Source of the DNA: Betaproteobacteria bacterium
GTDB lineage: Bacteria; Pseudomonadota; Gammaproteobacteria; Burkholderiales; SG8-41
Direction: 5' to 3'
NCBI GenBank assembly: GCA_025363575.1
Contig: JANYDM010000016.1
Location: 1 to 23,416 of the forward strand
DNA length: 23,416 bases
The first letter of the stretch is position 1. Each line of letters begins with the position of its first letter. This document shows positions 15,319-23,091 of the stretch, piece after piece. A program made the translations under genes and the position numbers. Below the pieces are notes generated by a model. That model saw nothing but the letters and a program-made list of their open reading frames with translations. It was not told where the DNA came from and made no database searches.

Positions 15319-16290
15319 TTATTCCACGCGCGCGCCCGAATCGCGGATCGCTTTCGACCACTTGGCGTCTTCGCGCTTTACGTACGCGGCGAACCGTTCA
15401 GCACTGCCGCCCAGCACGTTGACGCCGATTTTCGCGAGGCTCGCGCGCACGTCCGGCGTGGCGAGCAGCCGGTCGATCTCGGCCGAAAGTTTGGCCACGA
15501 CCGGTTTGGGCGTGGCTTTCGGCGCAAATATCCCGTACCAGCCGGAAATTTCGAACCCGGGCAAGCCCGATTCAGCGACGGTCGGCACGTCGGGCAGCAG
15601 CGGATCGCGCTTGGCGGACGCAATTCCCAACGCTTTTACTTTGCCGCCGTTCAGCTGCGCCAAAGCCGGCGGCAGATCGAGCGACAGGAACTGCACCTGC
15701 CCGCTCATCAAGCCAATCAGCGCCGGCCCGCTGCCGGTATACGGCACATGCACCATGTCGATTCCCGTCATGCTTTTGAATATCTCGCCGGCGAGATGAT
15801 GCGGCGACCCGGTGCCGACCGAGGCAAAAGTAACGGGCTTGCTCTGCGCCCTGGCGTAGGCGATAAAGTCTTTGACGTTGCTCACGGGAACCGCTGCGTT
15901 CACCAGCAGTATGTGCGGCACGAAACCGACCAGACTGACAGGCACGAAATCGCGCTGCGGATTGTATGCAAGCCTGGAATTCAACGCGGGGTTGATCGAA
16001 ATCGTGCTCGTCGACCCCACAAGCAGCGTGTAGCCGTCCGCCGGCGATTTCGCCACCAGTTCGGAACCGATCGCACCCGCAGCGCCACCGCGGTTGTCAA
16101 TGACGACGTTGTAGCCCCAGCTTTCGCCCAGCTTCTGGCCGATGATGCGCCCGATCGCATCGACCGCGCCGCCCGGCGGAAAAGGCACGATCAGGCGTAT
16201 CGGCTTGGTTGGATAAGGTTGCGCCACTGCCAGCATCGCCGCTGTCATCAGCGAAATCAAAGCACCGGCAATCGATAACGTTTTTTTCAT
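15319..16290 (-). CDS. Bug-D: TctC/Bug-family periplasmic solute-binding protein
   Basis: A 323-residue protein starting MKKTLS, with a signal peptide ending AAMLAVAQP. Its ligand loop is the classical KPIRLIVPFPPGGAVDAIGR, unlike Bug-B and Bug-C. Further marks are GAIGSELVAKSPADGYTLLVGST, VPYTGSGPALIGLMSGQVQFL and ISGWYGIFAPKATPKPVV. It lies between the SDR gene (36 bp) and the Rieske gene (31 bp) on the same strand, which makes it the best candidate for the substrate-capture protein of that pathway. A perfect 16-bp palindrome covers the bases just ahead of its ATG. No TctAB genes accompany it. Confidence 0.93.
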   Translation of the reverse strand: MKKTLSIAGALISLMTAAMLAVAQPYPTKPIRLIVPFPPGGAVDAIGRIIGQKLGESWGYNVVIDNRGGAAGAIGSELVAKSPADGYTLLVGSTSTISINPALNSRLAYNPQRDFVPVSLVGFVPHILLVNAAVPVSNVKDFIAYARAQSKPVTFASVGTGSPHHLAGEIFKSMTGIDMVHVPYTGSGPALIGLMSGQVQFLSLDLPPALAQLNGGKVKALGIASAKRDPLLPDVPTVAESGLPGFEISGWYGIFAPKATPKPVVAKLSAEIDRLLATPDVRASLAKIGVNVLGGSAERFAAYVKREDAKWSKAIRDSGARVE

Positions 16291-16291
16291 T

Positions 16292-16307
16292 TTTAATCCG
16301 GATTAAA
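16292..16307. promoter_or_regulatory. Perfect 16-bp palindrome at the Bug-D translation start
   Basis: TTTAATCCGGATTAAA reads the same on both strands. It begins 1 nt ahead of the Bug-D ATG (16290) and lies in the 36-bp gap to the SDR gene. It is AT-rich in GC-rich surroundings. It could be a dimeric-regulator operator for an internal promoter, or a hairpin in the operon mRNA covering the Bug-D ribosome-site region. Confidence 0.5.
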
Positions 16308-16326
16308 TAAGTGGGCGCGCAGGCTA

Positions 16327-17070
16327 TCAGAACCTTCCGCAATCCATGACGACGTTCTGCCCGGTCATGCTGTCGCTGCGGCAGAACGTCACCAGTTGCG
16401 CGGCGACGTCGTCCTTGCTCACCACGTGGCGCAGCAGCGTCATGTCCGCGACGGTCGCCTGATATTCGGTCGGGCGATTGGCCGTCGCGCGCGTGCCTTC
16501 CATGAAACCGGGAGAAATACAATTCACCGTGACCGCCGGCGCCAGCGCGACTGCCATGCATTTTGTGAGGTGTATCATGCCCGCTTTGGATACCGCGTAA
16601 GCGATGCTGCTGCCGCGCGGCGCCACGCCCGCGCCCGAAGAGATGTTGACGATGCGGCCCTGCCCCTGCGCTTTCATCAAAGGCGCCACGGCCTTGATGC
16701 AATTGAAGGTGCCCGTCAGATTGATGTTCATGATCTTGCCCCACAGCTCGTGCGTCATGCCGTCGAGGTCCCCATACGGGATCGTTTTATTGAATGCGGC
16801 ATCGTTGACGAGGATATCGACGCGGCCGAACTTGCGCTGCGCCTCGTCGACCATGCGCGCTACCGCCGCCGGATTCGTAATGTCGGCGCGCACTGCGATC
16901 GCGCGTACGCCGAGCTTGGCGAGGTCCGCGGCGAAACTTTCTGCCTTGGCCGCCGACTCGGCATAGTTCACGACGACATCGACGCCCTGCTCCGCCAGCG
17001 CGTGACAGAGACGCTGCCCGAGCCCGCCGCTGCCACCCGTCACAATAGCTGCGCAACCTTTGAGTTCCAC
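16327..17070 (-). CDS. Short-chain dehydrogenase/reductase (SDR)
   Basis: A 247-residue classical SDR. The cofactor motif TGGSGGLG is at 11-18; NDAAF (89-93) replaces the usual NNAG; the catalytic set is Asn117, Ser145, Tyr158 and Lys162 (YAVSK). The C-terminal half follows 3-oxoacyl-ACP-reductase-like enzymes (TVNCISPGFMEGT, MTGQNVVMDCGRF). It would oxidise a hydroxyl or reduce a ketone with NAD(P). The start is a GTG at 17070 with GGGGGCGGCA directly before it; no better ATG exists without losing strand 1. It is first in the minus-strand operon followed by Bug-D, Rieske oxygenase and 2-hydroxyacid dehydrogenase. TATCAT at 17111-17106 is a possible but weak -10. Confidence 0.9.
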   Translation of the reverse strand: MELKGCAAIVTGGSGGLGQRLCHALAEQGVDVVVNYAESAAKAESFAADLAKLGVRAIAVRADITNPAAVARMVDEAQRKFGRVDILVNDAAFNKTIPYGDLDGMTHELWGKIMNINLTGTFNCIKAVAPLMKAQGQGRIVNISSGAGVAPRGSSIAYAVSKAGMIHLTKCMAVALAPAVTVNCISPGFMEGTRATANRPTEYQATVADMTLLRHVVSKDDVAAQLVTFCRSDSMTGQNVVMDCGRF

Positions 17071-17080
17071 TGCCGCCCCC
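17071..17080 (-). promoter_or_regulatory. G-rich leader box before the SDR GTG start
   Basis: On the minus strand GGGGGCGGCA is directly followed by the GTG of the SDR gene. The same ten bases precede the GTG of Bug-A. The run of five G is 5 nt from the start and could act as the ribosome site. Confidence 0.4.
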
Positions 17081-17140
17081 GCTATCCGGATGCTGAAGAA
17101 GCGAGATGATAAGCGGTTTTACCCGCGCGCGGATGCGGGC

Positions 17141-17980
17141 TCAGCGCGGCTTGCCGAACGATTGCGCCCAGTAGATCCCCATGTCGCTGCGGCGGTCGAC
17201 GGCAAATGCCGCGCCCATCTCGGTAAAGTCCGGATTCATCAGGTTGGCGCAATGGCCCGGGCTCTTGATCCAGCCCGCCACCGCGTCGCCGGCCTGCATC
17301 TGCGTGCCGGCCGCGATGTTTTCGCCGGTCGCGCGATAGCGGTAGCCGGCACGCTCGACGCGTTGCGCCGGATTCGAGCCGTCGCGACCTTGATGGCTGA
17401 AGTAGTTGTTGCGTGCCATGTCTTCCGCATGCCGCTCCGACGCCTGCGCGAGCAGGTCATTCCAGCGCAGCGGGCGCGCCGCGCCGAACCGGCGATCGCC
17501 GCAATTGCGCGGCGTCGCGCGCGCCTGGTTAATGAGATCGAGCACGCGCTGGCCGGCCGCCTGCTCCGATAGGCTGACGGCCGGCGCGAACGGTGACGCC
17601 AGCACGATCCATAACTCGCGCGCGTCGGCGTAGGCGCCGACTTCCGTCACCGCGGCTTCCTGCAACTGGCGGCAGGCGCTGGCGCTGGCCAATGCCTCAG
17701 GGATTCGCGTGCCGACGTCATCGCCCCTTACGCTGACGAAACTCGAATGTAAGGGCCGATAACCGGCCGCCTCGAGGCTGTGTTGCAGCGCGTCCCCGCG
17801 CGCCATGTTGCGGGCCGCGCGCTCGAGCGCGGCATTCGGCTGCAACACTGGCAGATTCGCCGGCATCTCGCAGCGGCCATCGCCTGCGCGCACGCGATTG
17901 ATCGCAGCGTAAAGATCGGCCGCGTCTGCGCAGCCATTGGCGCACAACACGAGCAGACAGAGAAAAATTCCGCGAGACAT
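17141..17980 (-). CDS. Secreted CAP (SCP/PR1-like) domain protein with a degenerate second CAP half
   Basis: A 279-residue protein from the ATG at 17980 (a GTG two codons upstream is possible). Residues 1-20 are a signal peptide (GIFLCLLVLCANGCADA). The C-terminal half is a clear CAP domain: LDLINQARATPRNCG, LRWNDLLAQASERHAEDMARNNYFSHQGRDG, AGYRYRATGENIAAG, AVAGWIKSPGHCANLMNPDFTEMGAAF, with the conserved His/Glu cleft. The N-terminal half repeats the same order in degraded form: YAAINRVRAGDGRC, LQPNAALERAARNMARGDALQHSLEAAGYRP, then ACRQLQEAAVTEVGAYADARELWIVLASPF. This looks like a tandem duplication in which only the second copy keeps the motif. CAP proteins are extracellular with varied or unknown roles. 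It lies 25 bp behind the membrane-protein gene on the same strand. Confidence 0.85.
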   Translation of the reverse strand: MSRGIFLCLLVLCANGCADAADLYAAINRVRAGDGRCEMPANLPVLQPNAALERAARNMARGDALQHSLEAAGYRPLHSSFVSVRGDDVGTRIPEALASASACRQLQEAAVTEVGAYADARELWIVLASPFAPAVSLSEQAAGQRVLDLINQARATPRNCGDRRFGAARPLRWNDLLAQASERHAEDMARNNYFSHQGRDGSNPAQRVERAGYRYRATGENIAAGTQMQAGDAVAGWIKSPGHCANLMNPDFTEMGAAFAVDRRSDMGIYWAQSFGKPR

Positions 17981-18005
17981 GGTCACGCGGGAAAAAGACC
18001 CTGCC

Positions 18006-18824
18006 TCAATGCGGCCGCCGGGCCGGCGCGCCGGCGTAGCTGGCGAGCCGCAGCAGCATCCAGAGCAGCAACAATGGCAGCACCAGCGTCTGCAACACGA
18101 AAACGACGATCAGCTTGATGATGTGCTCTATCGTGCGTCCGGCAACGTTCTTCAGATCGTCGAAGCGCTTTTTGAAATCGGTATTCTGCGACCACCACCG
18201 CTTGACCTTGTCGCTCATGGTCTCGTCCGCCGCGGGTCCGGATGCCGCTGCCGACAGGTTCGCGATTTCGGTCGCCGAAAATTCGATGCGGGCCTGGCCC
18301 GCGGCATAATCATCCGCGAGAAACAAGCGGAACCCGGCCTCGCTGCCCAGCGCGATCAGCGGCATGGCAAATCTCACCACGAGTAGCGCGAGCAGAAAGC
18401 GCGTGAGCCACTCGCGCGCCGGCCGTCGCCGCCATGCGAGCCACACCCAAAAGCACGCCACGATAGTCAGCGCCAGCGATACCGCCCAGAACGCGCCGAA
18501 CCTGATCAGCGCGAGCTGCACGCCGAACGAAACGCTGGCCGCCAGCATCAGCAGGGAGAACTGCTCGACCAGGTCGTTGACGGGATCGAGCGCCTGGCCC
18601 GGCGTGAACGTCACGCCCACGCCGCCCGGCTGCACCGCGACCTGCGTGCCCTGCACCACGGAAATTACCGCATTGAGCGTGCGCGCCGTGGCGAAACTGA
18701 CGAGCGCGCGCTGGAGACCGCTTTCGGCGTAGCGCGATGCGGTGATGTCGAGCGGCGCGAACCAGGCACTGCCGAGCACGGCAGCCAGGCCCAGCAGCAA
18801 CAGCGTTCGGCGGGTGGAAGGCAC
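18006..18824 (-). CDS. Multi-pass membrane protein of unknown function
   Basis: A 272-residue protein from a GTG at 18824. Hydrophobic segments appear at about 6-25 (RTLLLLGLAAVLGSAWFAPL), 88-110, 112-130, 141-160 and 234-262 (IIKLIVVFVLQTLVLPLLLLW). Between the first and second lies a soluble loop, probably periplasmic, with VVQGTQVAVQPGGVGVTFTPG. A second soluble stretch (170-230) is charged (SDKVKRWWSQNTDFKKRFDDL). I do not recognise a named family; similar uncharacterised membrane proteins occur in proteobacteria. It is followed 25 bp later by the CAP gene, so the two are probably co-transcribed. A TATAAT lies 6 nt before the GTG and no ribosome site is visible, suggesting a leaderless mRNA. 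Confidence 0.75.
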   Translation of the reverse strand: MPSTRRTLLLLGLAAVLGSAWFAPLDITASRYAESGLQRALVSFATARTLNAVISVVQGTQVAVQPGGVGVTFTPGQALDPVNDLVEQFSLLMLAASVSFGVQLALIRFGAFWAVSLALTIVACFWVWLAWRRRPAREWLTRFLLALLVVRFAMPLIALGSEAGFRLFLADDYAAGQARIEFSATEIANLSAAASGPAADETMSDKVKRWWSQNTDFKKRFDDLKNVAGRTIEHIIKLIVVFVLQTLVLPLLLLWMLLRLASYAGAPARRPH

Positions 18825-18830
18825 CCGGAA

Positions 18831-18836
18831 ATTATA
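18831..18836 (-). promoter_or_regulatory. Perfect -10 box exactly 6 nt before the membrane-protein GTG
   Basis: On the minus strand TATAAT is followed by TTCCGG and then GTG. The spacing equals that at 10466-10480, so transcription is expected to begin at the start codon. No clear -35 is seen near 18854-18859. Confidence 0.5.
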
Positions 18837-19047
18837 CGCGCCGCGCAGACCGCCCGGCGTCCACCCACCACGCCGCTTTCCGCGCGTCTATCAGTGACAT
18901 CGCTCAAGGTTTGCGACGTTCCGGGATGCGCCGGTGCGTGTGCTATCGTACATATCCGGCTGGCGATTTACGCTATTAAGCCGGTTGACGCCGGCAGTTC
19001 GGGCGTGTTGCAACCATTCGCCGGAAATTTCAATCAAGGAGACGACC

Positions 19048-19275
19048 ATGCATCGTTTGATTTCAGCTCTGCTATTGGCGGCAGTTAGCGTGACCCTGTC
19101 GGCGTGCGCCGGCGTCAGCAAGCAATACGTTATTTCGGATACCAGCGGCCGCCTGACCATCGCGACGAGCAAGCCCGTAGCGCTGGCCGGCACCGATCTA
19201 TACGTCTACTGGGATCGTGTCGGCAATGTGCAAACGATACGCCAGGGAGAATTGGCCCAGGTCATCGAGCGCTAA
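19048..19275 (+). CDS. Small lipoprotein of the DUF903 (YgdI/YgdR-like) family
   Basis: A 75-residue protein with AAGGAGA upstream of the ATG. The signal peptide ends in a lipobox LSAC (Cys20), so it is a lipoprotein anchored in the envelope. The mature part follows the DUF903 pattern of a small SH3-like barrel: YVISDTSGRLTIATSKPVAL, then LYVYWDRVGNVQTIRQGELAQVIER, where enteric relatives read G-x-x-x-x-I-x-x-x-x-V-x-x-I-x-E-R. Function is unknown in the family. It is 5 nt upstream of the TTG start of the DUF2817 gene, but a functional link is not evident. The upstream 18825-19047 gap is the divergent control region shared with the membrane-protein gene; GCCGG-N6-CCGGC (18980-18995) is a small hairpin in it. 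Confidence 0.85.
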   Translation: MHRLISALLLAAVSVTLSACAGVSKQYVISDTSGRLTIATSKPVALAGTDLYVYWDRVGNVQTIRQGELAQVIER

Positions 19276-19280
19276 GTCAT

Positions 19281-20390
19281 TTGCCGTTAGCACAACCCGC
19301 CGGCGCCGGGCAGTTCTATTCCACCGGTTTCACCGCCGCGCAGAGCCGGTTCCGCGCGGGCGTCGCGCAGCGTCATGGCAAGCTGGACTGCCTGCCGCTG
19401 GCGGCGACGGGCCCCGACGGCGAAACCCTTGCCATCGATATAGGCTGGTTCGGCGCACCGCGCCCGCGCCGCGTCGTTGTCCACTCCTCCGGCATCCATG
19501 GCGTCGAGGGCTATGCGGGCTCAGCCATTCAGTTGCAATGGCTGGCCGAAGGAATTCCGGCCATGCCGGCCGACGCAGCTCTCGCGCTGGTGCACGTATT
19601 GAACCCGTACGGTTTCGCGTGGCTGCGCCGCGCCAACGAAAATAACGTCGACCTGAACCGGAATTTCCGCGCAGCCGACGCCACGGATCCCGTGATTGCC
19701 TATGCCGAACTCGATGCATTGGTGAATCCGCGCGCGGCGCCACACCGCGGCGGGTTCTATGCGCGCAGTGCGTGGCTCGCACTGCGTCGTGGCCTCCCGT
19801 ATCTGCGCCAGGCAGTGACCGCCGGACAACGAGCGAATCCGCGCGGCCTTTTCTACGCCGGGACCACGCTGGAGCCCGGTTACGCGCTGTTCCGCGATTA
19901 TCTGCAGCAAAAACTGGCGTCCGCGCAGTGCATAGTCGCGATCGACGTGCACACCGGACTCGGTTCGTACGGAGAAGACACATTGCTGGTCGACGCCGCA
20001 CATGAACGTGGGCGCGTGCATCAGGCCATGTACGCGTCTTTCGGCGATCGCGTGCGCCTGCAGGACAACGCGGGCTTTGCCTATCGCGTGCACGGCGCGC
20101 AACACGACATGTACTACGATCTGTTTCCGCAAGCCGCCGTGCATTTTGCCGGTCAGGAGTTCGGCACTCTCCACGCGCTTCGCGTACTGGCCGCCTTGCG
20201 CGCGGAAAACTACTGGCATCATCGGGGCGCCGGCCCGGATCATCCCTCCAAACAAGCACTGCTCGCGGCATTCTGCCCCGCCGACACGGCATGGCGCGCG
20301 CGCGTGTTGGCGCGCGGACGCGAAGTGGCGGCACAGGCGTGTACACTCGCGTTCTCTGCAGGTAGCGGCCGGGCACAGGCCGCGATCTGA
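19281..20390 (+). CDS. DUF2817 / M14-like zinc carboxypeptidase-family protein
   Basis: A 369-residue cytosolic protein. The frame is open upstream inside the lipoprotein gene, but no ATG or GTG fits. TTG at 19281, 5 nt after the lipoprotein stop, includes the whole family N-terminus (FYSTGFTAAQSRFRAG) and is my choice. Zinc ligands of the M14 fold are His73 and Glu76 (SSGIHGVEGYAGS) and His224 (AIDVHTGLG); the substrate-binding Asn-Arg pair is in NVDLNRNF (122-129) and the catalytic Glu is 293 (AGQEFGT). It should cleave a peptide or amide bond with a free carboxylate nearby, though DUF2817 substrates are not defined. Upstream is a lipoprotein, downstream a copper ATPase; no shared pathway is obvious. 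Start confidence is moderate, family confidence high. Confidence 0.82.
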   Translation: MPLAQPAGAGQFYSTGFTAAQSRFRAGVAQRHGKLDCLPLAATGPDGETLAIDIGWFGAPRPRRVVVHSSGIHGVEGYAGSAIQLQWLAEGIPAMPADAALALVHVLNPYGFAWLRRANENNVDLNRNFRAADATDPVIAYAELDALVNPRAAPHRGGFYARSAWLALRRGLPYLRQAVTAGQRANPRGLFYAGTTLEPGYALFRDYLQQKLASAQCIVAIDVHTGLGSYGEDTLLVDAAHERGRVHQAMYASFGDRVRLQDNAGFAYRVHGAQHDMYYDLFPQAAVHFAGQEFGTLHALRVLAALRAENYWHHRGAGPDHPSKQALLAAFCPADTAWRARVLARGREVAAQACTLAFSAGSGRAQAAI

Positions 20391-20430
20391 TCCGCGCCGC
20401 CGCGGGCACCGCATCGATAAGGATAAATAA

Positions 20431-22743
20431 TTGGCAACCGATCCCGTCTGCGGCATGCTGGTTGATCCACTGACCGCGAAAAACCACAGCGAATTCGCGG
20501 GCACCCGCTATTTTTTCTGCGGCGCGGGATGCAAAAGAAAATTCGATGCCGATCCCGCAGCAATCCTGAGCAGGCCGGTAGCCGCCCGTGCGGCGCCGGC
20601 GCCCGCGGCGCCGCCGAAACATATTGCTGCCGCCAAAGCCGCCGCTTATACCTGCCCCATGCACCCGGAAATTGTCAGCACAACGCCGGGCGACTGCCCC
20701 GAGTGCGGGATGGCTCTGGTGCCCGTCGGGAGCGCCGCAGGCAGCGACAACGAGCTGCGCGATCTCGCCCGGCGCATGTGGACCGGCGCTGCGATGTCAG
20801 CGCCGCTCATCGTGCTTGCCATGGCGCCGATGCTCGGCGCGCACGACCTTTTTGGCTTGCAGCCGCGTACGCGCGCCTGGTTCGAGCTCGCGCTCGGCAC
20901 GCCCGTCGTCTGGTGGGTCGGCTGGCCTATCCTGCGCAAGTTCTGGTTCTCGCTTGCACACCGCGCGCTCAATATGTACACGCTGATCGGGCTTGGCGTG
21001 TTGCTCGCGTATGCATTCAGCGTGGCCGCGGTGCTGCTGCCGGGCCTGTTCCCTCTGGCATTCCACGAGCATGACGGCGCTGTCGGCACGTATTTCGAAG
21101 CTGCGGCAGTGATCGTGACGCTCGTCATGCTTGGCGATTTCCTGCAGTTGCGGGCCATGGGCCGTACCGGCGAGGCGATAGCGAAATTGCTGCAGCTCTC
21201 GCCCAACCGCGCATGGCGCCTGCGCGCTGACGGCAGCGAAGATCAGGTGGCGCTCGACACGATCGCAGTCGGCGACCGTCTACGCGTCAAGCCCGGTGAG
21301 AAAGTGCCGGTCGATGGCACGGTGCTGGAGGGCGTGAGCCGGGTCGACGAATCGATGATTACCGGCGAACCCGTGCCGGTCATGAAAGCCGCCGGCGCAA
21401 AAGTCACGGGCGCTACGGTCAATGGCAACGGCTCTCTCGTGCTGCGCGCGGAGCGGGTCGGCGCGGACACGCTGCTGGCGCGCATCGTGCACATGGTCGG
21501 GGAAGCGCAACGCACGCGCGCCCCGATCCAGCGCCTGGCCGACACCATCGCCGCCCACTTCGTCGAGGCCGTCGTCGCTATCGCTGTGATTACGGCGCTC
21601 AGTTGGTGGATCGCCGGGCCGGAGCCCCGTTTCGCCTATGCGTTTCTCAATGCCATCGCCGTCCTGATCGTCGCCTGCCCGTGTGCACTAGGGCTCGCAA
21701 CGCCCATCTCGATGACGGTCGCCATGGGACTGGGCGCGCGCGCCGGCATACTCTTTCGCAACGCCGAATCTCTCGAGCGTATGCGCGACATCGATACGGT
21801 GGTAGTGGACAAGACCGGCACGCTGACGCTGGGTCATCCTGCATTGACCGATTTTGCGTGCGCAGGCATTGCGGAGAACGAAGCACTCGCATTGGTGGCG
21901 GGCGTCGAGCAGTTGTCAGAGCATCCGATCGCGATCGCGATCGTCGAAGGCGCAAGAGCTCGCGGCATAGCGCCGAAAACCGCCGCCGCATTCGATGCGG
22001 TCAACGGGCTTGGCGTGCAAGCCGAGGTCGACAGCAAGCACGTACTCGTCGGCAGCGCGAAATTCCTGGCCGGCCACGGCGTCGACACCAGCCAGTGGGA
22101 AGCGCGCGCGCAAGCGTGGCGCGCGGACGCCAAGTCAGTGGTTTTCTTCGCCGTAAACGACATCGCGGCAGGAATCGCCGCCGTGGCCGACCCGATCAAG
22201 GACAGCGCGCGCGATGCCATCGCGGCGCTCAAGCAATCGGGCGTGCGCGTGGTAATGCTCACCGGCGACTCACTCGCGACTGCGGATGCAGTTGCGCAGC
22301 AGCTTGGCATCACCGAGACCATCGCCGGCGTAATGCCCGCAGACAAGGCCGGGCACGTCAAAGGCCTGCAATCCGAAGGACGCAAGGTAGCGATGGCTGG
22401 TGACGGTATCAACGACGCGCCGGCGCTCGCGCAGGCGGACGTCGGCATCGCTATGGGCACGGGCACCGACGTTGCGATGGAGAGCGCCGGCATTACGCTC
22501 GTCAAGGGCGACTTGCGCGGCATCGCGCGCGCCGCGGCGCTGTCGCGCGCGACAATGCGCAATATCCGGCAAAATCTCGCGTTCGCGTTCGGCTACAACG
22601 CGCTGGGCATTCCGCTCGCGGCCGGCGTGCTGTATCCGGCCTTCGGCTGGCTGCTTTCGCCGGTGTTTGCCGGGGCCGCCATGGCGCTGAGCTCGGTCTC
22701 GGTCGTCACCAATGCGCTGCGCCTTAACAAAGTCCGGTGGTAA
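20431..22743 (+). CDS. copA: Cu+-translocating P1B-type ATPase with YHS and heavy-metal-binding N-terminal domains
   Basis: A 770-residue pump. The TTG start (AAGGATA upstream) retains a YHS domain: DPVCGM at 4-9, then [11 protein letters not shown] with Cys30 and Cys34. A second metal-binding module, YTCPMHP...PGDCPECGM, is at 73-94. There is no classical CxxC HMA domain. About eight membrane helices follow, with CPC at 416-418 in the sixth. Catalytic motifs are TGE (311-313), the phosphorylated Asp460 in DKTGTLT, His498 in SEHPIA, and GDGINDAP around Asp658. The C-terminal YNALGIPLA and [15 protein letters not shown] match the Cu+ (P1B-1) signature. It exports Cu+ from the cytosol using ATP. 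No CueR-type operator is recognised upstream. Substrate confidence is high from the membrane motifs. Confidence 0.93.
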   Translation: MATDPVCGMLVDPLTAKNHSEFAGTRYFFCGAGCKRKFDADPAAILSRPVAARAAPAPAAPPKHIAAAKAAAYTCPMHPEIVSTTPGDCPECGMALVPVGSAAGSDNELRDLARRMWTGAAMSAPLIVLAMAPMLGAHDLFGLQPRTRAWFELALGTPVVWWVGWPILRKFWFSLAHRALNMYTLIGLGVLLAYAFSVAAVLLPGLFPLAFHEHDGAVGTYFEAAAVIVTLVMLGDFLQLRAMGRTGEAIAKLLQLSPNRAWRLRADGSEDQVALDTIAVGDRLRVKPGEKVPVDGTVLEGVSRVDESMITGEPVPVMKAAGAKVTGATVNGNGSLVLRAERVGADTLLARIVHMVGEAQRTRAPIQRLADTIAAHFVEAVVAIAVITALSWWIAGPEPRFAYAFLNAIAVLIVACPCALGLATPISMTVAMGLGARAGILFRNAESLERMRDIDTVVVDKTGTLTLGHPALTDFACAGIAENEALALVAGVEQLSEHPIAIAIVEGARARGIAPKTAAAFDAVNGLGVQAEVDSKHVLVGSAKFLAGHGVDTSQWEARAQAWRADAKSVVFFAVNDIAAGIAAVADPIKDSARDAIAALKQSGVRVVMLTGDSLATADAVAQQLGITETIAGVMPADKAGHVKGLQSEGRKVAMAGDGINDAPALAQADVGIAMGTGTDVAMESAGITLVKGDLRGIARAAALSRATMRNIRQNLAFAFGYNALGIPLAAGVLYPAFGWLLSPVFAGAAMALSSVSVVTNALRLNKVRW

Positions 22744-22775
22744 GCCGGGCATTCCCCGCATGCACACACCACTGC

Positions 22776-22810
22776 TGTGAGCACCTGTAAGACAATGTAA
22801 CCGCTTGTAA
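22776..22810 (+). promoter_or_regulatory. Four direct repeats TGTRA at 10-bp spacing (response-regulator-type operator)
   Basis: TGTGA at 22776, then TGTAA at 22786, 22796 and 22806: four units, each exactly one helical turn apart. The last unit ends 6 bp before a TTGGCA -35 box. The pattern GTAA-N6-GTAA equals the CpxR consensus of enteric bacteria, and more generally a tandem OmpR/PhoB-family site. A role in activating the small envelope gene downstream is likely by position. Confidence 0.65.
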
Positions 22811-22816
22811 GTGCGT

Positions 22817-22845
22817 TTGGCACGCGTGCCCGGTGCCCGTAGTGT
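22817..22845 (+). promoter_or_regulatory. Promoter of the small envelope gene
   Basis: TTGGCA (22817-22822, 5 of 6) and TAGTGT (22840-22845, 3 of 6) are 17 bp apart. The ATG at 22852 begins 6 nt after the -10 box, so the message would be leaderless. The weak -10 combined with the adjacent repeat array fits an activator-dependent promoter. Confidence 0.5.
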
Positions 22846-22851
22846 CAATAC

Positions 22852-23091
22852 ATGACGACGAAATGCGGCGCAAAACAAAGTGGGGCGGGACGCACGGTCG
22901 CGCGAACCGCGGTGGCTGGCGTGCTGCTGTCGGCGGCGTTGTGCGCCGGTTGCGCAGTGGTGGCGGTTACCGATGCCGCCGTTGCAGTGGGCGCAACCGT
23001 GGTCAAAGCCGGCGCCGCGGTCGTGGGCGGCGCAGTGGACATCGCGCGAGCCGGGGTGCGCGCCGTGACCGACAGCAGCGAAAAAAAATGA
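22852..23091 (+). CDS. Small Ala/Val/Gly-rich envelope protein, probable lipoprotein
   Basis: A 79-residue protein. A basic N-terminus (TTKCGAKQSGAGRTVAR) precedes a hydrophobic stretch ending ALCAGC; this resembles a lipobox, though Cys rather than Leu stands at position -3. After the Cys comes a long Ala/Val/Gly segment (AVVAVTDAAVAVGATVVKAG, then AAVVGGAVDIARAG), reminiscent of small glycine-zipper-like lipoproteins of proteobacteria, and a charged tail SSEKK. No ribosome site precedes the ATG; the promoter places the mRNA start at the codon. Control by a tandem response-regulator-like site suggests an envelope-stress or signal-responsive product. Not assigned to a family with confidence. 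Confidence 0.6.
   Translation: MTTKCGAKQSGAGRTVARTAVAGVLLSAALCAGCAVVAVTDAAVAVGATVVKAGAAVVGGAVDIARAGVRAVTDSSEKK

Noticed and set aside
17117..17150. GC-rich hairpin (CCCGC/GCGGG) after the CAP gene
   Set aside because: No T tract follows on the minus strand, so I do not call a terminator.
19330..20664. 444-codon minus-strand open frame
   Set aside because: It is antisense to the DUF2817 gene and extends into the ATPase gene; Arg-rich with no domain.
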